A stretch of 64,000 bases of DNA from Pseudomonas veronii (lineage in GTDB: Bacteria; Pseudomonadota; Gammaproteobacteria; Pseudomonadales; Pseudomonadaceae), in NCBI RefSeq assembly GCF_001439695.1, contig NZ_JYLL01000015.1, positions 79,368 to 143,367 of the forward strand, given 5' to 3'. Shown in pieces: positions 19,542 through 28,399 of this stretch. The notes under the pieces were generated by a model. That model saw only the letters and a program-made list of their open reading frames with translations, was not told where the DNA came from and did not search any database. The position numbers and the translations under genes were made by a program. Every line of letters begins with the position of its first letter. The first letter of the stretch is position 1.

Positions 19542-20090
19542 TCAGCGCGGCGCCGGGGTCCGGATTTCACCGCTGGCCAATCGTGAAGCACTGTTGCCGA
19601 TCGGGTCTTCGGCATTCAGGTCGGCGCCTTTGGCCTTCAATTCGTCGAGCAGTTCGAGACGCTTGAACAGCCCGGCGTACATGGCGGCGGTCTGCCCGGC
19701 GCCGTTGCGCTGGTCGGGGTTGCAGTCGGTGGCCAGCAGGCGCTGGGCAATCTTCAGCTCGCCCTTGAAAATCGCGCCCATCAACGCAGTGTTGCCGCGC
19801 TTGTCCTGCACACAGGCATCGGCGCCGGCGGCGAGCAGACGTTCAACGTAGGCGCTTTCGCCATGGTAGGCGGCGAGGATCAGTGCGGTGTAGCCCTTGT
19901 CGTCCTGGGTATTGAGGGGGAAGCCGGCGTCGATGAAGGTATCGAGCATGGGCAGGTCGCCGCGACGTGCGGCATCGAAATAGTAGCCTTGCAATTGCGC
20001 CTTGAGCGCCGCTGCGTCATTGGGCGCAGGCTGCCCGGCAACCCCGCTCAGCGACCAGCAGGCCAGCAGCGCGCCGATGAAGGTACGCAT
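19542..20090 (-). CDS. Ankyrin-repeat periplasmic protein
   Basis: 182 residues. Signal peptide MRTFIGALLACWSLSGVAG, then about four ankyrin repeats with the typical DKGYTALILAAYHGESAYVERLL and KRGNTALMGAIFKGELKIAQRLL units. In Pseudomonas, ankyrin proteins (for example AnkB) encoded beside the periplasmic catalase katB support its activity in peroxide resistance. The catalase gene directly upstream (ending at 20228) fits that pairing, although a REPIN lies between them. Confidence 0.87.
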   Translation of the reverse strand: MRTFIGALLACWSLSGVAGQPAPNDAAALKAQLQGYYFDAARRGDLPMLDTFIDAGFPLNTQDDKGYTALILAAYHGESAYVERLLAAGADACVQDKRGNTALMGAIFKGELKIAQRLLATDCNPDQRNGAGQTAAMYAGLFKRLELLDELKAKGADLNAEDPIGNSASRLASGEIRTPAPR

Positions 20091-20115
20091 TGATTCAACT
20101 CCTCTACAAAACCCT

Positions 20116-20216
20116 TGTAGGAGCGAGCTTGCTCGCGAAAAACGTCAACGATGACGCGTGCATCCTGGATGCACGCGTTGCCTGGCAGATCTTCGCGAGC
20201 AAGCTCGCTCCTACAG
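20116..20216. repeat. REPIN, TGTAGGAGC class
   Basis: Inverted pair of TGTAGGAGCGAGCTTGCTCGCGA-like palindromes between the catalase gene and the ankyrin gene. It has the same organisation and related spacer as 15142-15242. Confidence 0.85.
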
Positions 20217-20227
20217 GGGGGGTGGGG

Positions 20228-21769
20228 TTAGTCGGTGAGTTTTTGTGCCAGCGCTTTCACGCGGGCCAGGTCACCTTTGGCGACCTTGGTCACGCCGGCG
20301 CCGTATTCCGGGTCGGCTTTATAGAGGAAGGACAGGATGATGTGCTTGCTCTCGTCGTCGGTGGTGGCCAGGGAGCCGCCGAAGTTGTCGATCAAGTCCT
20401 GACGTTCTTTCTTGCTGTAGGAGCGATACAGATCACCGGCCTGCTTGAAGTTCTGCTCACGCTGGATCTTCGCCTGCTGGGTACTGCCCGCCAGCGGCGA
20501 CTGGCTGTAGCGCGCGGTTTGCGGCTCTTCCCGTGGCAACAGGCGGCTTGGCTGGTAGTTCACGCCGGTGCTGGTCTTGCCGGAATTCATCGCGCCGTCC
20601 TGGTTGCCGTTGTTGACGGTGACCCGTGGCGCGTTGATCGGCAGTTGCAGGGCGTTGGCGCCCAGGCGGTACATCTGCGTGTCGGCATAGGAGAACACTC
20701 GGCCTTGCAGCAGGCGGTCTTCCGACGGCTCGATACCCGGCACCAGATTGGCCGGGGCCATGGCCACTTGCTCGGTTTCCTGGAAGACATTGGCCGGGTT
20801 GCGGTTCAACACCATCTGCCCGACTTTGCGCTCGGGTATGCCGGGCCAGATCTTGGTGGCGTCCAGCGGGTCGAAATCGAACTTGGCCAGTTCCTCAGGT
20901 TTGAGCACCTGCACGTACAAGTCCCACTTGGGGAAGTCGCCCTTGTTGATATGGGTGACCAAGTCATTCGTCATATGACTGTAGTCACGGCCCTGCACCT
21001 CAGTGACTTGCTTGGGATCAAGATTCTTGATGCCTTGCAGGCTCTTCCAGTGGAACTTGACGTAATGCACTTCGCCCTTGGCGTTGATCAACTTGTAGGC
21101 ATGTACGCCGTTGCCGTCCATTTCGCGGTAACTGGCCGGCGTGCCGGAGTCGGAGTACAGCTCGGTCAGGGTGCGGGTGGCTTCGGGAACATGGGAGAAG
21201 AAGTCGAAACGACGCGAGTCATCATCCAGGTTAGTGCGCGGGTCGGGTTTGAAGGCATGGACCATGTCCGGGAACTTGATGGCGTCTCGGATAAAGAACG
21301 TCGGGAAGTTGTTGCCGACCAGGTCCCAGTTGCCGTCGGCGGTGTAGAACTTGGTGGCGAAGCCGCGAGGGTCGCGCAGGGTTTCCGGGGAGTGATTGCC
21401 GTGTACCACCGCCGAGAACCGCACGAATACCGGGGTTGCCTCACCGGCGGCGAAAACTTTGGCCTTGGTCAGGTCGCTGAGGTTATCGGTGACGGTAAAC
21501 GTGCCGTGAGCGCCGGTGCCACGGGCATGTACCACGCGCTCGGGGATGCGTTCGCGGTCGAAGCGTTGCAGCTTCTGAATCAGTTGCACATCTTGCAGCA
21601 GCACCGGGCCGTTGGCGCCCGCGGTTTGCGAGTTCTGGTTGTCGCCGACGGCGGCACCATTGTCACGGGTCAGGTTGGCGGCCAGCACAGACAGCGAAAG
21701 CAGGCTGACGGTTGCCAGCACCAGCGCATGTCGCGCCAGAACGGGCGCGCGGCTCATTGGGTTGTTCAT
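20228..21769 (-). CDS. katB: Periplasmic monofunctional catalase (KatB type)
   Basis: 513 residues with a signal peptide (HALVLATVSLLSLSVLAAN), as expected for the exported KatB. Clade-3 heme catalase motifs: distal His segment RIPERVVHARGTGAHG, RDPRGFATKFYT, WDLVGNNFPTFF, and the proximal heme-Tyr region RVFSYADTQMYRLGANALQL. It breaks down hydrogen peroxide outside the cytoplasm. It pairs with the downstream ankyrin gene. A 287-bp region to mscL provides room for regulation; I did not identify a clear OxyR site. Confidence 0.94.
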   Translation of the reverse strand: MNNPMSRAPVLARHALVLATVSLLSLSVLAANLTRDNGAAVGDNQNSQTAGANGPVLLQDVQLIQKLQRFDRERIPERVVHARGTGAHGTFTVTDNLSDLTKAKVFAAGEATPVFVRFSAVVHGNHSPETLRDPRGFATKFYTADGNWDLVGNNFPTFFIRDAIKFPDMVHAFKPDPRTNLDDDSRRFDFFSHVPEATRTLTELYSDSGTPASYREMDGNGVHAYKLINAKGEVHYVKFHWKSLQGIKNLDPKQVTEVQGRDYSHMTNDLVTHINKGDFPKWDLYVQVLKPEELAKFDFDPLDATKIWPGIPERKVGQMVLNRNPANVFQETEQVAMAPANLVPGIEPSEDRLLQGRVFSYADTQMYRLGANALQLPINAPRVTVNNGNQDGAMNSGKTSTGVNYQPSRLLPREEPQTARYSQSPLAGSTQQAKIQREQNFKQAGDLYRSYSKKERQDLIDNFGGSLATTDDESKHIILSFLYKADPEYGAGVTKVAKGDLARVKALAQKLTD

Positions 21770-22056
21770 CGAGGTTTCCTCTGGTTTTTTTAATGCACAT
21801 TCAGTTGTGCTTGCCAGAGGCTAGTGACCCGCGAGTCAGAAGATAAATAGAAAAACCCCAACGGGTCGATTGAGAAAATAATCTGGTAACTCACTGAAAT
21901 CGCGGGTATTTCGCGCGCGATTGATGGCACTTTGCAAACTATTTGCGATTTAATGTGTCGATAAAAACCGACAGTGTTAACAGTTGTGTCAGGCAAGCCC
22001 GCTACGACTGACTTACACTGACTTCCACCCTTCTCATCTGTAACAAGGAATAACCT

Positions 22057-22473
22057 ATGGGCGTGATCAGTGAGTTCAAGGCCTTCGCGGTCAAAGGTAA
22101 TGTGGTCGACATGGCCGTCGGGATTATCATCGGCGCCGCCTTCGGCAAAATTGTTTCCTCGTTTGTAGGCGACGTGGTGATGCCACCGATCGGTCTGTTG
22201 ATCGGCGGTGTGGACTTCGCTGATCTGGCGGTGACGCTCAAGGCTGCGCAGGGCGATGTCCCGGCGGTCGTGCTGGCCTACGGCAAGTTCATCCAGAGCG
22301 TGATCGACTTCCTGATCGTCGCGTTTGCGATCTTCATGGGTGTGAAGGCCATCAACCGCCTGAAACGCGAAGAAGCCGTGGCCCCCAGCCTGCCGCCGAC
22401 GCCGAGCAAGGAAGAAGTGTTGCTGGGTGAGATCCGCGATCTGCTCAAGGCACAGAACGACAAACCGCAATAA
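22057..22473 (+). CDS. mscL: Large-conductance mechanosensitive channel
   Basis: 138 residues, full length. Begins MGVISEFKAFAVKGNVVDMA and contains the first membrane helix GIIIGAAFGKIVSSFVGDVV and a second around VIDFLIVAFAIFMGVKAIN. The C-terminal helix (LLGEIRDLLKAQN) forms the cytoplasmic bundle. It opens under hypo-osmotic shock to release solutes. AAGGAA ribosome-binding site and a strong terminator; monocistronic. Confidence 0.97.
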   Translation: MGVISEFKAFAVKGNVVDMAVGIIIGAAFGKIVSSFVGDVVMPPIGLLIGGVDFADLAVTLKAAQGDVPAVVLAYGKFIQSVIDFLIVAFAIFMGVKAINRLKREEAVAPSLPPTPSKEEVLLGEIRDLLKAQNDKPQ

Positions 22474-22490
22474 GCCGTATCGGTTTGAAC

Positions 22491-22519
22491 GAAGGCGCCT
22501 CCAGGGGCGCCTTTTTTGT
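22491..22519 (+). terminator. Rho-independent terminator of mscL
   Basis: AAGGCGCC-TCCA-GGGGCGCC followed by TTTTTT, between the convergent ends of mscL and fpr. Confidence 0.9.
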
Positions 22520-23295
22520 TACCAGTAGTTCTCCACCGCCACCTGGCCGGGGCGCCGGGACAGGCTCAATTGCATATCGCGTTGTTTGAGCAACTGACGG
22601 GTGTCGTCGATCATCTGCGGGTTGCCGCAAATCATCACGCGCGAATGCTCTGGGGTCAGCGCGACGCCGGCTGCGCGCTCCAGCTCGCCATTCTCGATCA
22701 GGGTAGTAATGCGCCCGTGCAGCGCACCAGGGTACTGCTCGCGGGTGACCAGCGGCAGATAGGTCAGCTTGTGGGCGTACTCGGCCAGGTACTCACGCTG
22801 CGCCAGCCCCTGGATCAGCGACTGATAGGCCAGCTCCCTGGCTTCCCGGGCGCTGTACACGAGGATGATGCGCTCGAATTTTTCCCAGACCTCGAAGTCC
22901 TGCAGGATCGACAGGAACGGCGCCACTCCGGTGCCGGTGCCCAGCAACCATAAGTCACGACCGTCGACAAACCGGTTCAGGGTCAGGAAGCCTGTGGCCT
23001 GACGCTCGACCATCAACGTATCACCGACGCGCAGACGGCTCAGCTCGCTGGTGAACTCGCCACCGGGCACCACGATCGAGAAAAAATCCAGGTACTCATC
23101 AAACGGCGACGACACCACGGAGTACGCGCGCCATACCGTGCTGCCATCGGCCTTGGTCACCCCCAGGCGCACGAACTGGCCGGCGGTGAACCGAAAGCCC
23201 GGGTCACGGGTGGTGCGCAGGGTGAAGAGGCTGGGGGTCAGCGATTGCACGTCGAGCAGGGTCTGGCGGGTAAATTTCTCAGCACTGGCCGTCAT
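22519..23295 (-). CDS. fpr: Ferredoxin-NADP(+) reductase
   Basis: 258 residues. FAD-binding motif RAYSVVSSP, earlier GFRFTAGQFVRLGV, NADP-binding GTGTGVAPFLSILQ and the family C-terminus VENYW. This subclass transfers electrons between NADPH and ferredoxins or flavodoxins and is often induced by oxidative stress. Start MTASAEKFTRQTLL is preceded by GGAGCT. It is divergent from the LuxR-type gene with a 401-bp interval. Confidence 0.93.
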   Translation of the reverse strand: MTASAEKFTRQTLLDVQSLTPSLFTLRTTRDPGFRFTAGQFVRLGVTKADGSTVWRAYSVVSSPFDEYLDFFSIVVPGGEFTSELSRLRVGDTLMVERQATGFLTLNRFVDGRDLWLLGTGTGVAPFLSILQDFEVWEKFERIILVYSAREARELAYQSLIQGLAQREYLAEYAHKLTYLPLVTREQYPGALHGRITTLIENGELERAAGVALTPEHSRVMICGNPQMIDDTRQLLKQRDMQLSLSRRPGQVAVENYW

Positions 23296-23696
23296 GGGGA
23301 GCTCCGTTCTACAGGTGCCCTAGTGTCCCCCAAAGTCACGTGCGGAAACACCCGCAGTCGGTAGTGGCATTGTGAATAGAGCAAAAAAAACCACAAGTTG
23401 ATGGCTATTTAATTGCACTACTAAACATTTGGCTATTAGTCCAAGACACATCACAACATCGCCCCATAGTGCGATTGTCAGTGACGCATTACAGACGCTA
23501 AAACCCACTAAAAAAGGGCAAACCTTCGCAAAAAGTTGCGGACGGAAGTTGCACACCTGCTTAAAGAGTCTTAGAACACGACGAACAAGAACGAAAATTT
23601 CCGCTGCAAGTGTAGTCCGTGTCCTACACTAATTTGCGTGCAACATTGGGGGCCAGGACGTACCCAAGTCACAAAGAATTCCATGGAGAGCTTCCG
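23296..23696. other. Intergenic region between divergent fpr and the luxR-type gene
   Basis: 401 bp, noticeably AT-richer than the flanks, and must contain both promoters. I see no convincing gene, no clear 20-bp dyad of the lux-box type and no REP element. Confidence 0.5.
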
Positions 23697-24407
23697 ATGG
23701 TCAACTGGCGCAATACACGACTCCCTAAACTGGAAGGCGAGGACAAGATCACCAGTGTATTTGAAATGGTCATCAACAAAACCTACGAGCTTGGCTTCCA
23801 ATTCTGTTCCTTCACGATGAGTTCACAACGACCCACACACCCATGCAAACCGATTTGCCTCAACAACTACCCAAATGAATGGAACTCCCTGTACGACCAG
23901 GCCCACTTTTTCGACGTAGACCCGGTTGTCACCCACTGCAAACGTTGCGTACTACCGATTGTCTGGGAGGAAAAAGTGTTCGGCGCCGCGCCGAATTTGT
24001 GGGAACTGGCCCGGTCCTCTGGCGTGCATCTTGGATGGACCCAGGCGGTCCACGATTTCCAGGGTGTGTTCAGCATGCTGACTCTGGGACGCAGCAAGGG
24101 CGAGGTCAGCCCGGAAGAGCTGTACGAAAAGGCCGGCCAGGTATTGTGGCTCTGTCATGCGATGCATGCGGTGGTCGCACAGAAATATGCCGACAAGCCC
24201 AACGCGCCTTCGGCCTGCAAATTGACACCACGGGAGACAGAAATCCTCAAATGGTCAGCCCTGGGCAAAACGGCTGCCGATATCGCCGCCATACTGTGCC
24301 TGTCGGAACGCACCATTGGTTTTCATCTCAAAAGCATCTTCACTAAAATGGGCGTCAATAACAAAATCGCTGCGGTGCTCTGTGCCTCGAAAGCAGGCTT
24401 GTTTTAA
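23697..24407 (+). CDS. ppoR: Orphan LuxR-type quorum-sensing regulator (PpoR-like)
   Basis: 236 residues from the ATG at 23697 (MVNWRNTRLPKLEGEDK) after GGAGAGC. Residues about 15-165 are an autoinducer-binding domain. The segment NYPNEWNSLYDQAHFFDVDP followed by VVTHCKRCVLPIVWEE aligns closely with LasR and keeps the acyl-homoserine-lactone contact residues Tyr, Trp, Tyr, Asp-Pro and Trp. The C-terminal LuxR helix-turn-helix is LTPRETEILKWSALGKTAAD and beyond. No luxI is present, so it is a LuxR solo. Position between fpr and rlmG matches P. putida ppoR. The gene name rests on synteny. Confidence 0.8.
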   Translation: MVNWRNTRLPKLEGEDKITSVFEMVINKTYELGFQFCSFTMSSQRPTHPCKPICLNNYPNEWNSLYDQAHFFDVDPVVTHCKRCVLPIVWEEKVFGAAPNLWELARSSGVHLGWTQAVHDFQGVFSMLTLGRSKGEVSPEELYEKAGQVLWLCHAMHAVVAQKYADKPNAPSACKLTPRETEILKWSALGKTAADIAAILCLSERTIGFHLKSIFTKMGVNNKIAAVLCASKAGLF

Positions 24408-24576
24408 CCCGCTTTGAAACACCGCATGTAATCACTCCAAAAAAAAAGTAACATTTACGGCCAACTCTGAGTGTTGACGCAGCCCCTCGGTGCCGCCTCG
24501 CAGTTCACTCAGACGGTTCCGCCGGCCGCCACAGCGCCTGCCGAACACCCATCGATTACCCAGAGCCTCCCCCGCC

Positions 24577-25701
24577 ATGCCCCTGCTCGAAAGCCCGTTC
24601 GCCCAGCTCGATCTGATCCGCCAACCCGAGCAGCACAATGATCCGCTGCAGGCCTTCGACGCCGCCGACGAGTATCTGCTCAGCTACCTGGCCGAACAGC
24701 AACCGAACGCCGCAACTCGCGTGCTGGTGCTTAACGATAGCTTTGGCGCATTGGCCGCCAGCCTTGAGGGCCATGTGCAGGTGACATCCAGCGGCGACTC
24801 GTTTCTCGCCGCCCAAGGCCTGGAAAAAAACCTGCTGCGCAACGGCAAGGCGTTCGATGCGGTGTCGTTCATCCCCGCCAGCCAAGTGCCTGTCGGGCCA
24901 TTCGACCGGGTGCTGATCCGCGTGCCGAAAACCCTGGCGCTGCTCGAAGAACAGTTGATCCGCCTGCAGGGCCAACTGGCGCCGGACGCTGAAGTTATCG
25001 CCGCAGCGATGGTCAAGCATCTGCCACGGGCCGCCGGTGAATTGCTGGAGCAGTACATCGGGCCGATGCACGCGTCCCTCGCGGTCAAAAAGGCGCGGCT
25101 GTTGATCGCCACCGTTGGGGAGCGCCCGGCCGCCGTCTCGCCCTACCCCACCCGTTACGCCTTGGACACTCCAGCCATCGCCCTGCTCAACCACGCCAAC
25201 GTGTTCTGCCGCGAAAGCCTGGACATCGGCACCCGCGCCTTCCTGCCACACTTGCCCACGGGCCTTGGCAGTGCGCGAGTCGCCGACCTGGGTTGCGGCA
25301 ATGGCGTACTGGCGATTGCCAGCGCCCTGCAGAACCCGGACGCGCATTACACCTTGGTGGACGAGTCCTACATGGCCGTGCAATCGGCCGCCGAGAACTG
25401 GCAAGCGGCCCTGGGTGATCGCGAGGTCATCGTCCGCGCCGACGATGGCCTGGCCGGGCAGGCACCGCAATCGTTGGATGTGGTGCTGTGCAATCCACCG
25501 TTCCACCAGCAACAGGTGGTCGGCGACTTCCTCGCCTGGCGCATGTTCCAGCAGGCGCGCGAAGCGTTGGTGGTCGGCGGCGCCCTGTATATAGTCGGCA
25601 ACCGTCACCTGGGTTATCACAGCAAGTTGGCGCGGCTGTTCCGGGGCGTCGAGCAAGTGGCCGCCACGCCCAAATTCGTCATTCTCAAAGCGCGCAAATA
25701 A
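24577..25701 (+). CDS. rlmG: 23S rRNA (guanine-1835-N2) methyltransferase RlmG
   Basis: 374 residues from the ATG at 24577 (MPLLESPFAQLDLIRQPEQH), close to the 378 of the E. coli enzyme. An N-terminal degenerate methyltransferase-like domain is followed by the active one: SAM-binding VADLGCGNGVLAIASAL and catalytic VVLCNPPFHQQQVV (NPPF). The RsmC/RlmG family uses SAM to methylate guanine N2; the N-terminus favours RlmG over RsmC. A bidirectional terminator follows. Confidence 0.9.
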   Translation: MPLLESPFAQLDLIRQPEQHNDPLQAFDAADEYLLSYLAEQQPNAATRVLVLNDSFGALAASLEGHVQVTSSGDSFLAAQGLEKNLLRNGKAFDAVSFIPASQVPVGPFDRVLIRVPKTLALLEEQLIRLQGQLAPDAEVIAAAMVKHLPRAAGELLEQYIGPMHASLAVKKARLLIATVGERPAAVSPYPTRYALDTPAIALLNHANVFCRESLDIGTRAFLPHLPTGLGSARVADLGCGNGVLAIASALQNPDAHYTLVDESYMAVQSAAENWQAALGDREVIVRADDGLAGQAPQSLDVVLCNPPFHQQQVVGDFLAWRMFQQAREALVVGGALYIVGNRHLGYHSKLARLFRGVEQVAATPKFVILKARK

Positions 25702-25742
25702 AAAAAGACCCCGCCCCTCCAAAGAGGGGCAGGGTCAAAAAA
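25702..25742. terminator. Bidirectional terminator between rlmG and the cio operon
   Basis: GACCCCGCCCCTC-CAAA-GAGGGGCAGGGTC with an A run on the left and another on the right, so it can stop transcription of both rlmG (+) and the cio operon (-). Confidence 0.9.
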
Positions 25743-25770
25743 CCGTGCCGCAAGGCAACGGGATGGGATG

Positions 25771-25938
25771 TCAGTGCGTGGTCAGGCCGGCCGCGCTCAT
25801 GAACAGGCGCATCAGGCTGGCCACGATGAACAGGGCCAGCACGCTGCCGCTCCAGATCATCGCCAACCAACCAAGGCGCCGCCACAGCGGTTGCTTCTCA
25901 GCCTGTTCAATCTCGTGCAACGAAGGTTTGCCGGACAT
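25771..25938 (-). CDS. DUF2474 small membrane protein of the cio operon
   Basis: 55 residues, too short for many gene finders: MSGKPSLHEIEQAEKQPLWR, then a single membrane helix (LGWLAMIWSGSVLALFIVAS) and a short polar tail ending TTH. It starts 12 bp after the cioB stop and has GGAGG before the ATG. DUF2474 proteins sit at the end of cyanide-insensitive bd oxidase operons and are probably a third, CydX-like subunit; that role is inference. Confidence 0.85.
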   Translation of the reverse strand: MSGKPSLHEIEQAEKQPLWRRLGWLAMIWSGSVLALFIVASLMRLFMSAAGLTTH

Positions 25939-25950
25939 GAAACGACCCTC

Positions 25951-26958
25951 CTAGTGATAACCGTCTTCATGGGTGACCTTGCCGCGGAACACGTAGTAGC
26001 TCCAGAAGGTGTAGCCCAGGATGAACGGGATGATGAACAACGTGCCCACCAGCATGAAGCCCTGGCTTTGCGGCGGCGCGGCAGCGTCCCAGATCGATAC
26101 CGACGGCGGGATGATGTTCGGCCACAGGCTGATCCCCAGGCCGCTGTAGCCGAGGAAGATCAGCACCAGCGTCAGCAGGAACGGCGTGTAGTGCGCGTTG
26201 CGCGCCACGGCGCGGATCAGCCCGTACATGGTCACCAGCACCAGGATCGGCACCGGCAGGAACCAGAACAGGTTCGGCAGGGTGAACCAGCGCGAGGCGA
26301 TTTCCGGGTGCGACAGCGGCGTCCAGATACTCACGATACCGATCACCGCCAACACCACGAAGGCCAATGGCCGCGCCAGGTCGTGCATCTGCTCCTGCAA
26401 CTTGCCTTCGGTCTTCATGATCAGCCAGGTGCAACCGAGCAACGCGTAGGCCACGATCAGCGCCACGCCGCAGAACATCGTGAACGGCGTCGCCCAATCC
26501 AGTGAGCCACCGGCAAACTGGCGATCGACCACCGGGATGCCGTCGATGAACGCACCCAACGCGACGCCCTGGAAGAACGTGGCCGCCAGCGACCCGCCGA
26601 TGAACGCCTTGTCCCACAGGTGACGCTTGTGGTCCTTGGCCTTGAAGCGGAATTCAAAGGCCACGCCGCGAAAGATCAGCCCGATGAGCATCAGCATCAG
26701 CGGCAGGTACAACGCCGACAGCACCACCGAATAGGCCAGCGGGAACGCGCCGAACAATGCCGCGCCGCCCAGTACCAGCCAGGTTTCGTTACCGTCCCAG
26801 ACCGGGGCGACGGTGTTCATCATCACGTCACGGTCGGTCTTGCCGGGGATGAACGGAAAGAGGATGCCGATGCCCAGGTCGAAACCGTCCATGACCACGT
26901 ACATCATGATGCCGAAGATGATGATCACGGCCCAGATCAGCGGAAGATCAATACCCAT
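25951..26958 (-). CDS. cioB: Cyanide-insensitive bd-type quinol oxidase subunit II
   Basis: 335 residues from the ATG at 26956-26958 (MGIDLPLIWAVIIIFGIMMY), one base after the cioA stop. About 8-9 membrane helices. CydB-family motifs: VVMDGFDLGIGILFPF, NTVAPVWDGNETWLVLGG and the C-terminal FIIPFILGYTFWSYYVFRGK. It supports subunit I in quinol oxidation and oxygen reduction in the inner membrane without proton pumping. Confidence 0.94.
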   Translation of the reverse strand: MGIDLPLIWAVIIIFGIMMYVVMDGFDLGIGILFPFIPGKTDRDVMMNTVAPVWDGNETWLVLGGAALFGAFPLAYSVVLSALYLPLMLMLIGLIFRGVAFEFRFKAKDHKRHLWDKAFIGGSLAATFFQGVALGAFIDGIPVVDRQFAGGSLDWATPFTMFCGVALIVAYALLGCTWLIMKTEGKLQEQMHDLARPLAFVVLAVIGIVSIWTPLSHPEIASRWFTLPNLFWFLPVPILVLVTMYGLIRAVARNAHYTPFLLTLVLIFLGYSGLGISLWPNIIPPSVSIWDAAAPPQSQGFMLVGTLFIIPFILGYTFWSYYVFRGKVTHEDGYH

Positions 26959-26959
26959 C

Positions 26960-28399
26960 TCAATGCCCCTTATGCTGGAGGTCGACGTGATCGTCATCGC
27001 TGCCGTCATCGGCCGCCGACAACGGCCGCGCCGGTGTGCGTTTCTGGCCTGGGCCACCGTGGGTTGGCTCGATGCCGTCGTGGGCCACCGGGCCTTTGCG
27101 CACCAGGCGCATCATGTAGCCCAAACCAGCGCCGAACAGCGCGAAGTACACCACCACGAACAGCACCAGGGTGATGCTCATCTGCGCCAGGCTATGCCCG
27201 GAGGACGCATCCGCAGTCCGCATCAGCCCGTAGACCACCCACGGCTGGCGGCCGATCTCGGTGGTGAACCAACCGGCGAGAAGCGCGATCAAGCCGGATG
27301 GGCCCATCCACAACGCCAGGTACAGGAACGGCCGGGACGTATACATCTTGCCGCCCCGACGCAGCCAAAGGCTGAACAGGCCGGTGAAGATCATCAGGAA
27401 ACCCAGGCCGACCATGACCCGGAACGACCAGAACACGATGGTCGAGTTGGGGCGGTCCTCAGGCGGGAACTCCTTGAGCGCCGGTACCTGTTTGTCCAGG
27501 GAGTGGGTCAGGATCAGGCTGCCGAGGTAGGGAATTTCCACCGCGTACTTGGTTTTTTCCGCCTTCATGTCGGGCCAGCCGAACAGGATCAGCGGCGTCG
27601 GCTCGTTGCCGATGTTTTCCCAGTGGCCTTCGATCGCGGCGATTTTCGCCGGTTGGTGCTGCAGGGTGTTGAGGCCGTGGAAGTCACCGATCACTGCCTG
27701 GATAGGCGCGACAATCAGCGCCATCCACATGGCCATCGACAGCATCTTGCGGATCGCCGGGTTGTCCTTGCCACGCAGCAAATGCCAGGCCGCCGAAGAA
27801 CCGACGAAGAACGCCGTCGCCACAAACGCCGCCGTGGCCATGTGCATCAGGCGGTAGGGGAACGAGGGGTTGAAGATCACGGCCAGCCAGTCCGTGGGGA
27901 TCACGCGGCCGTCGATGATTTCAAAGCCCTGGGGAGTCTGCATCCAACTGTTGGAGGCGAGAATCCAGAAGGTCGAAATCAGCGTGCCGACGGCCACCAT
28001 CACGGTCGCGAAGAAGTGCAGCTTGCGCCCCACCTTGTTCCAGCCGAACAGCATCACGCCGAGGAAACCGGCCTCGAGGAAGAAGGCCGTGAGCACTTCA
28101 TACGTCAGCAGCGGCCCGGTGACGGAGCCGGCGAAGTCCGAGAAGCGGCTCCAGTTGGTGCCGAACTGGTACGCCATGACCAAGCCGGAGACCACGCCCA
28201 TGCCGAAGTTGACGGCAAAGACCTTCGACCAGAAATGGTAGAGGTCACGGTAGGTATCGTTATGGGTCTTGAGCCACAAGCCTTCCAGCACCGCAAGGTA
28301 ACTCGCCAGGCCGATGGTGATCGCCGGGAACAGGATGTGGAACGAGATAGTAAACGCGAACTGAATTCGGGCGAGATCTAGCGCCTCCAAACCGAACAT
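26960..28399 (-). CDS. cioA: Cyanide-insensitive bd-type quinol oxidase subunit I
   Basis: 479 residues from the ATG at 28397-28399 (MFGLEALDLARIQFAFTISF). The high-spin heme ligand His lies in ARIQFAFTISFHILFPA. Further conserved segments are KVFAVNFGMGVVSGLVMAYQ and EPTPLILFGWPD. The quinol-binding loop is short compared with E. coli CydA, the hallmark of the CIO subclass that tolerates cyanide and has low oxygen affinity. A perfect ANR/FNR box lies about 157 bp upstream. Confidence 0.94.
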   Translation of the reverse strand: MFGLEALDLARIQFAFTISFHILFPAITIGLASYLAVLEGLWLKTHNDTYRDLYHFWSKVFAVNFGMGVVSGLVMAYQFGTNWSRFSDFAGSVTGPLLTYEVLTAFFLEAGFLGVMLFGWNKVGRKLHFFATVMVAVGTLISTFWILASNSWMQTPQGFEIIDGRVIPTDWLAVIFNPSFPYRLMHMATAAFVATAFFVGSSAAWHLLRGKDNPAIRKMLSMAMWMALIVAPIQAVIGDFHGLNTLQHQPAKIAAIEGHWENIGNEPTPLILFGWPDMKAEKTKYAVEIPYLGSLILTHSLDKQVPALKEFPPEDRPNSTIVFWSFRVMVGLGFLMIFTGLFSLWLRRGGKMYTSRPFLYLALWMGPSGLIALLAGWFTTEIGRQPWVVYGLMRTADASSGHSLAQMSITLVLFVVVYFALFGAGLGYMMRLVRKGPVAHDGIEPTHGGPGQKRTPARPLSAADDGSDDDHVDLQHKGH

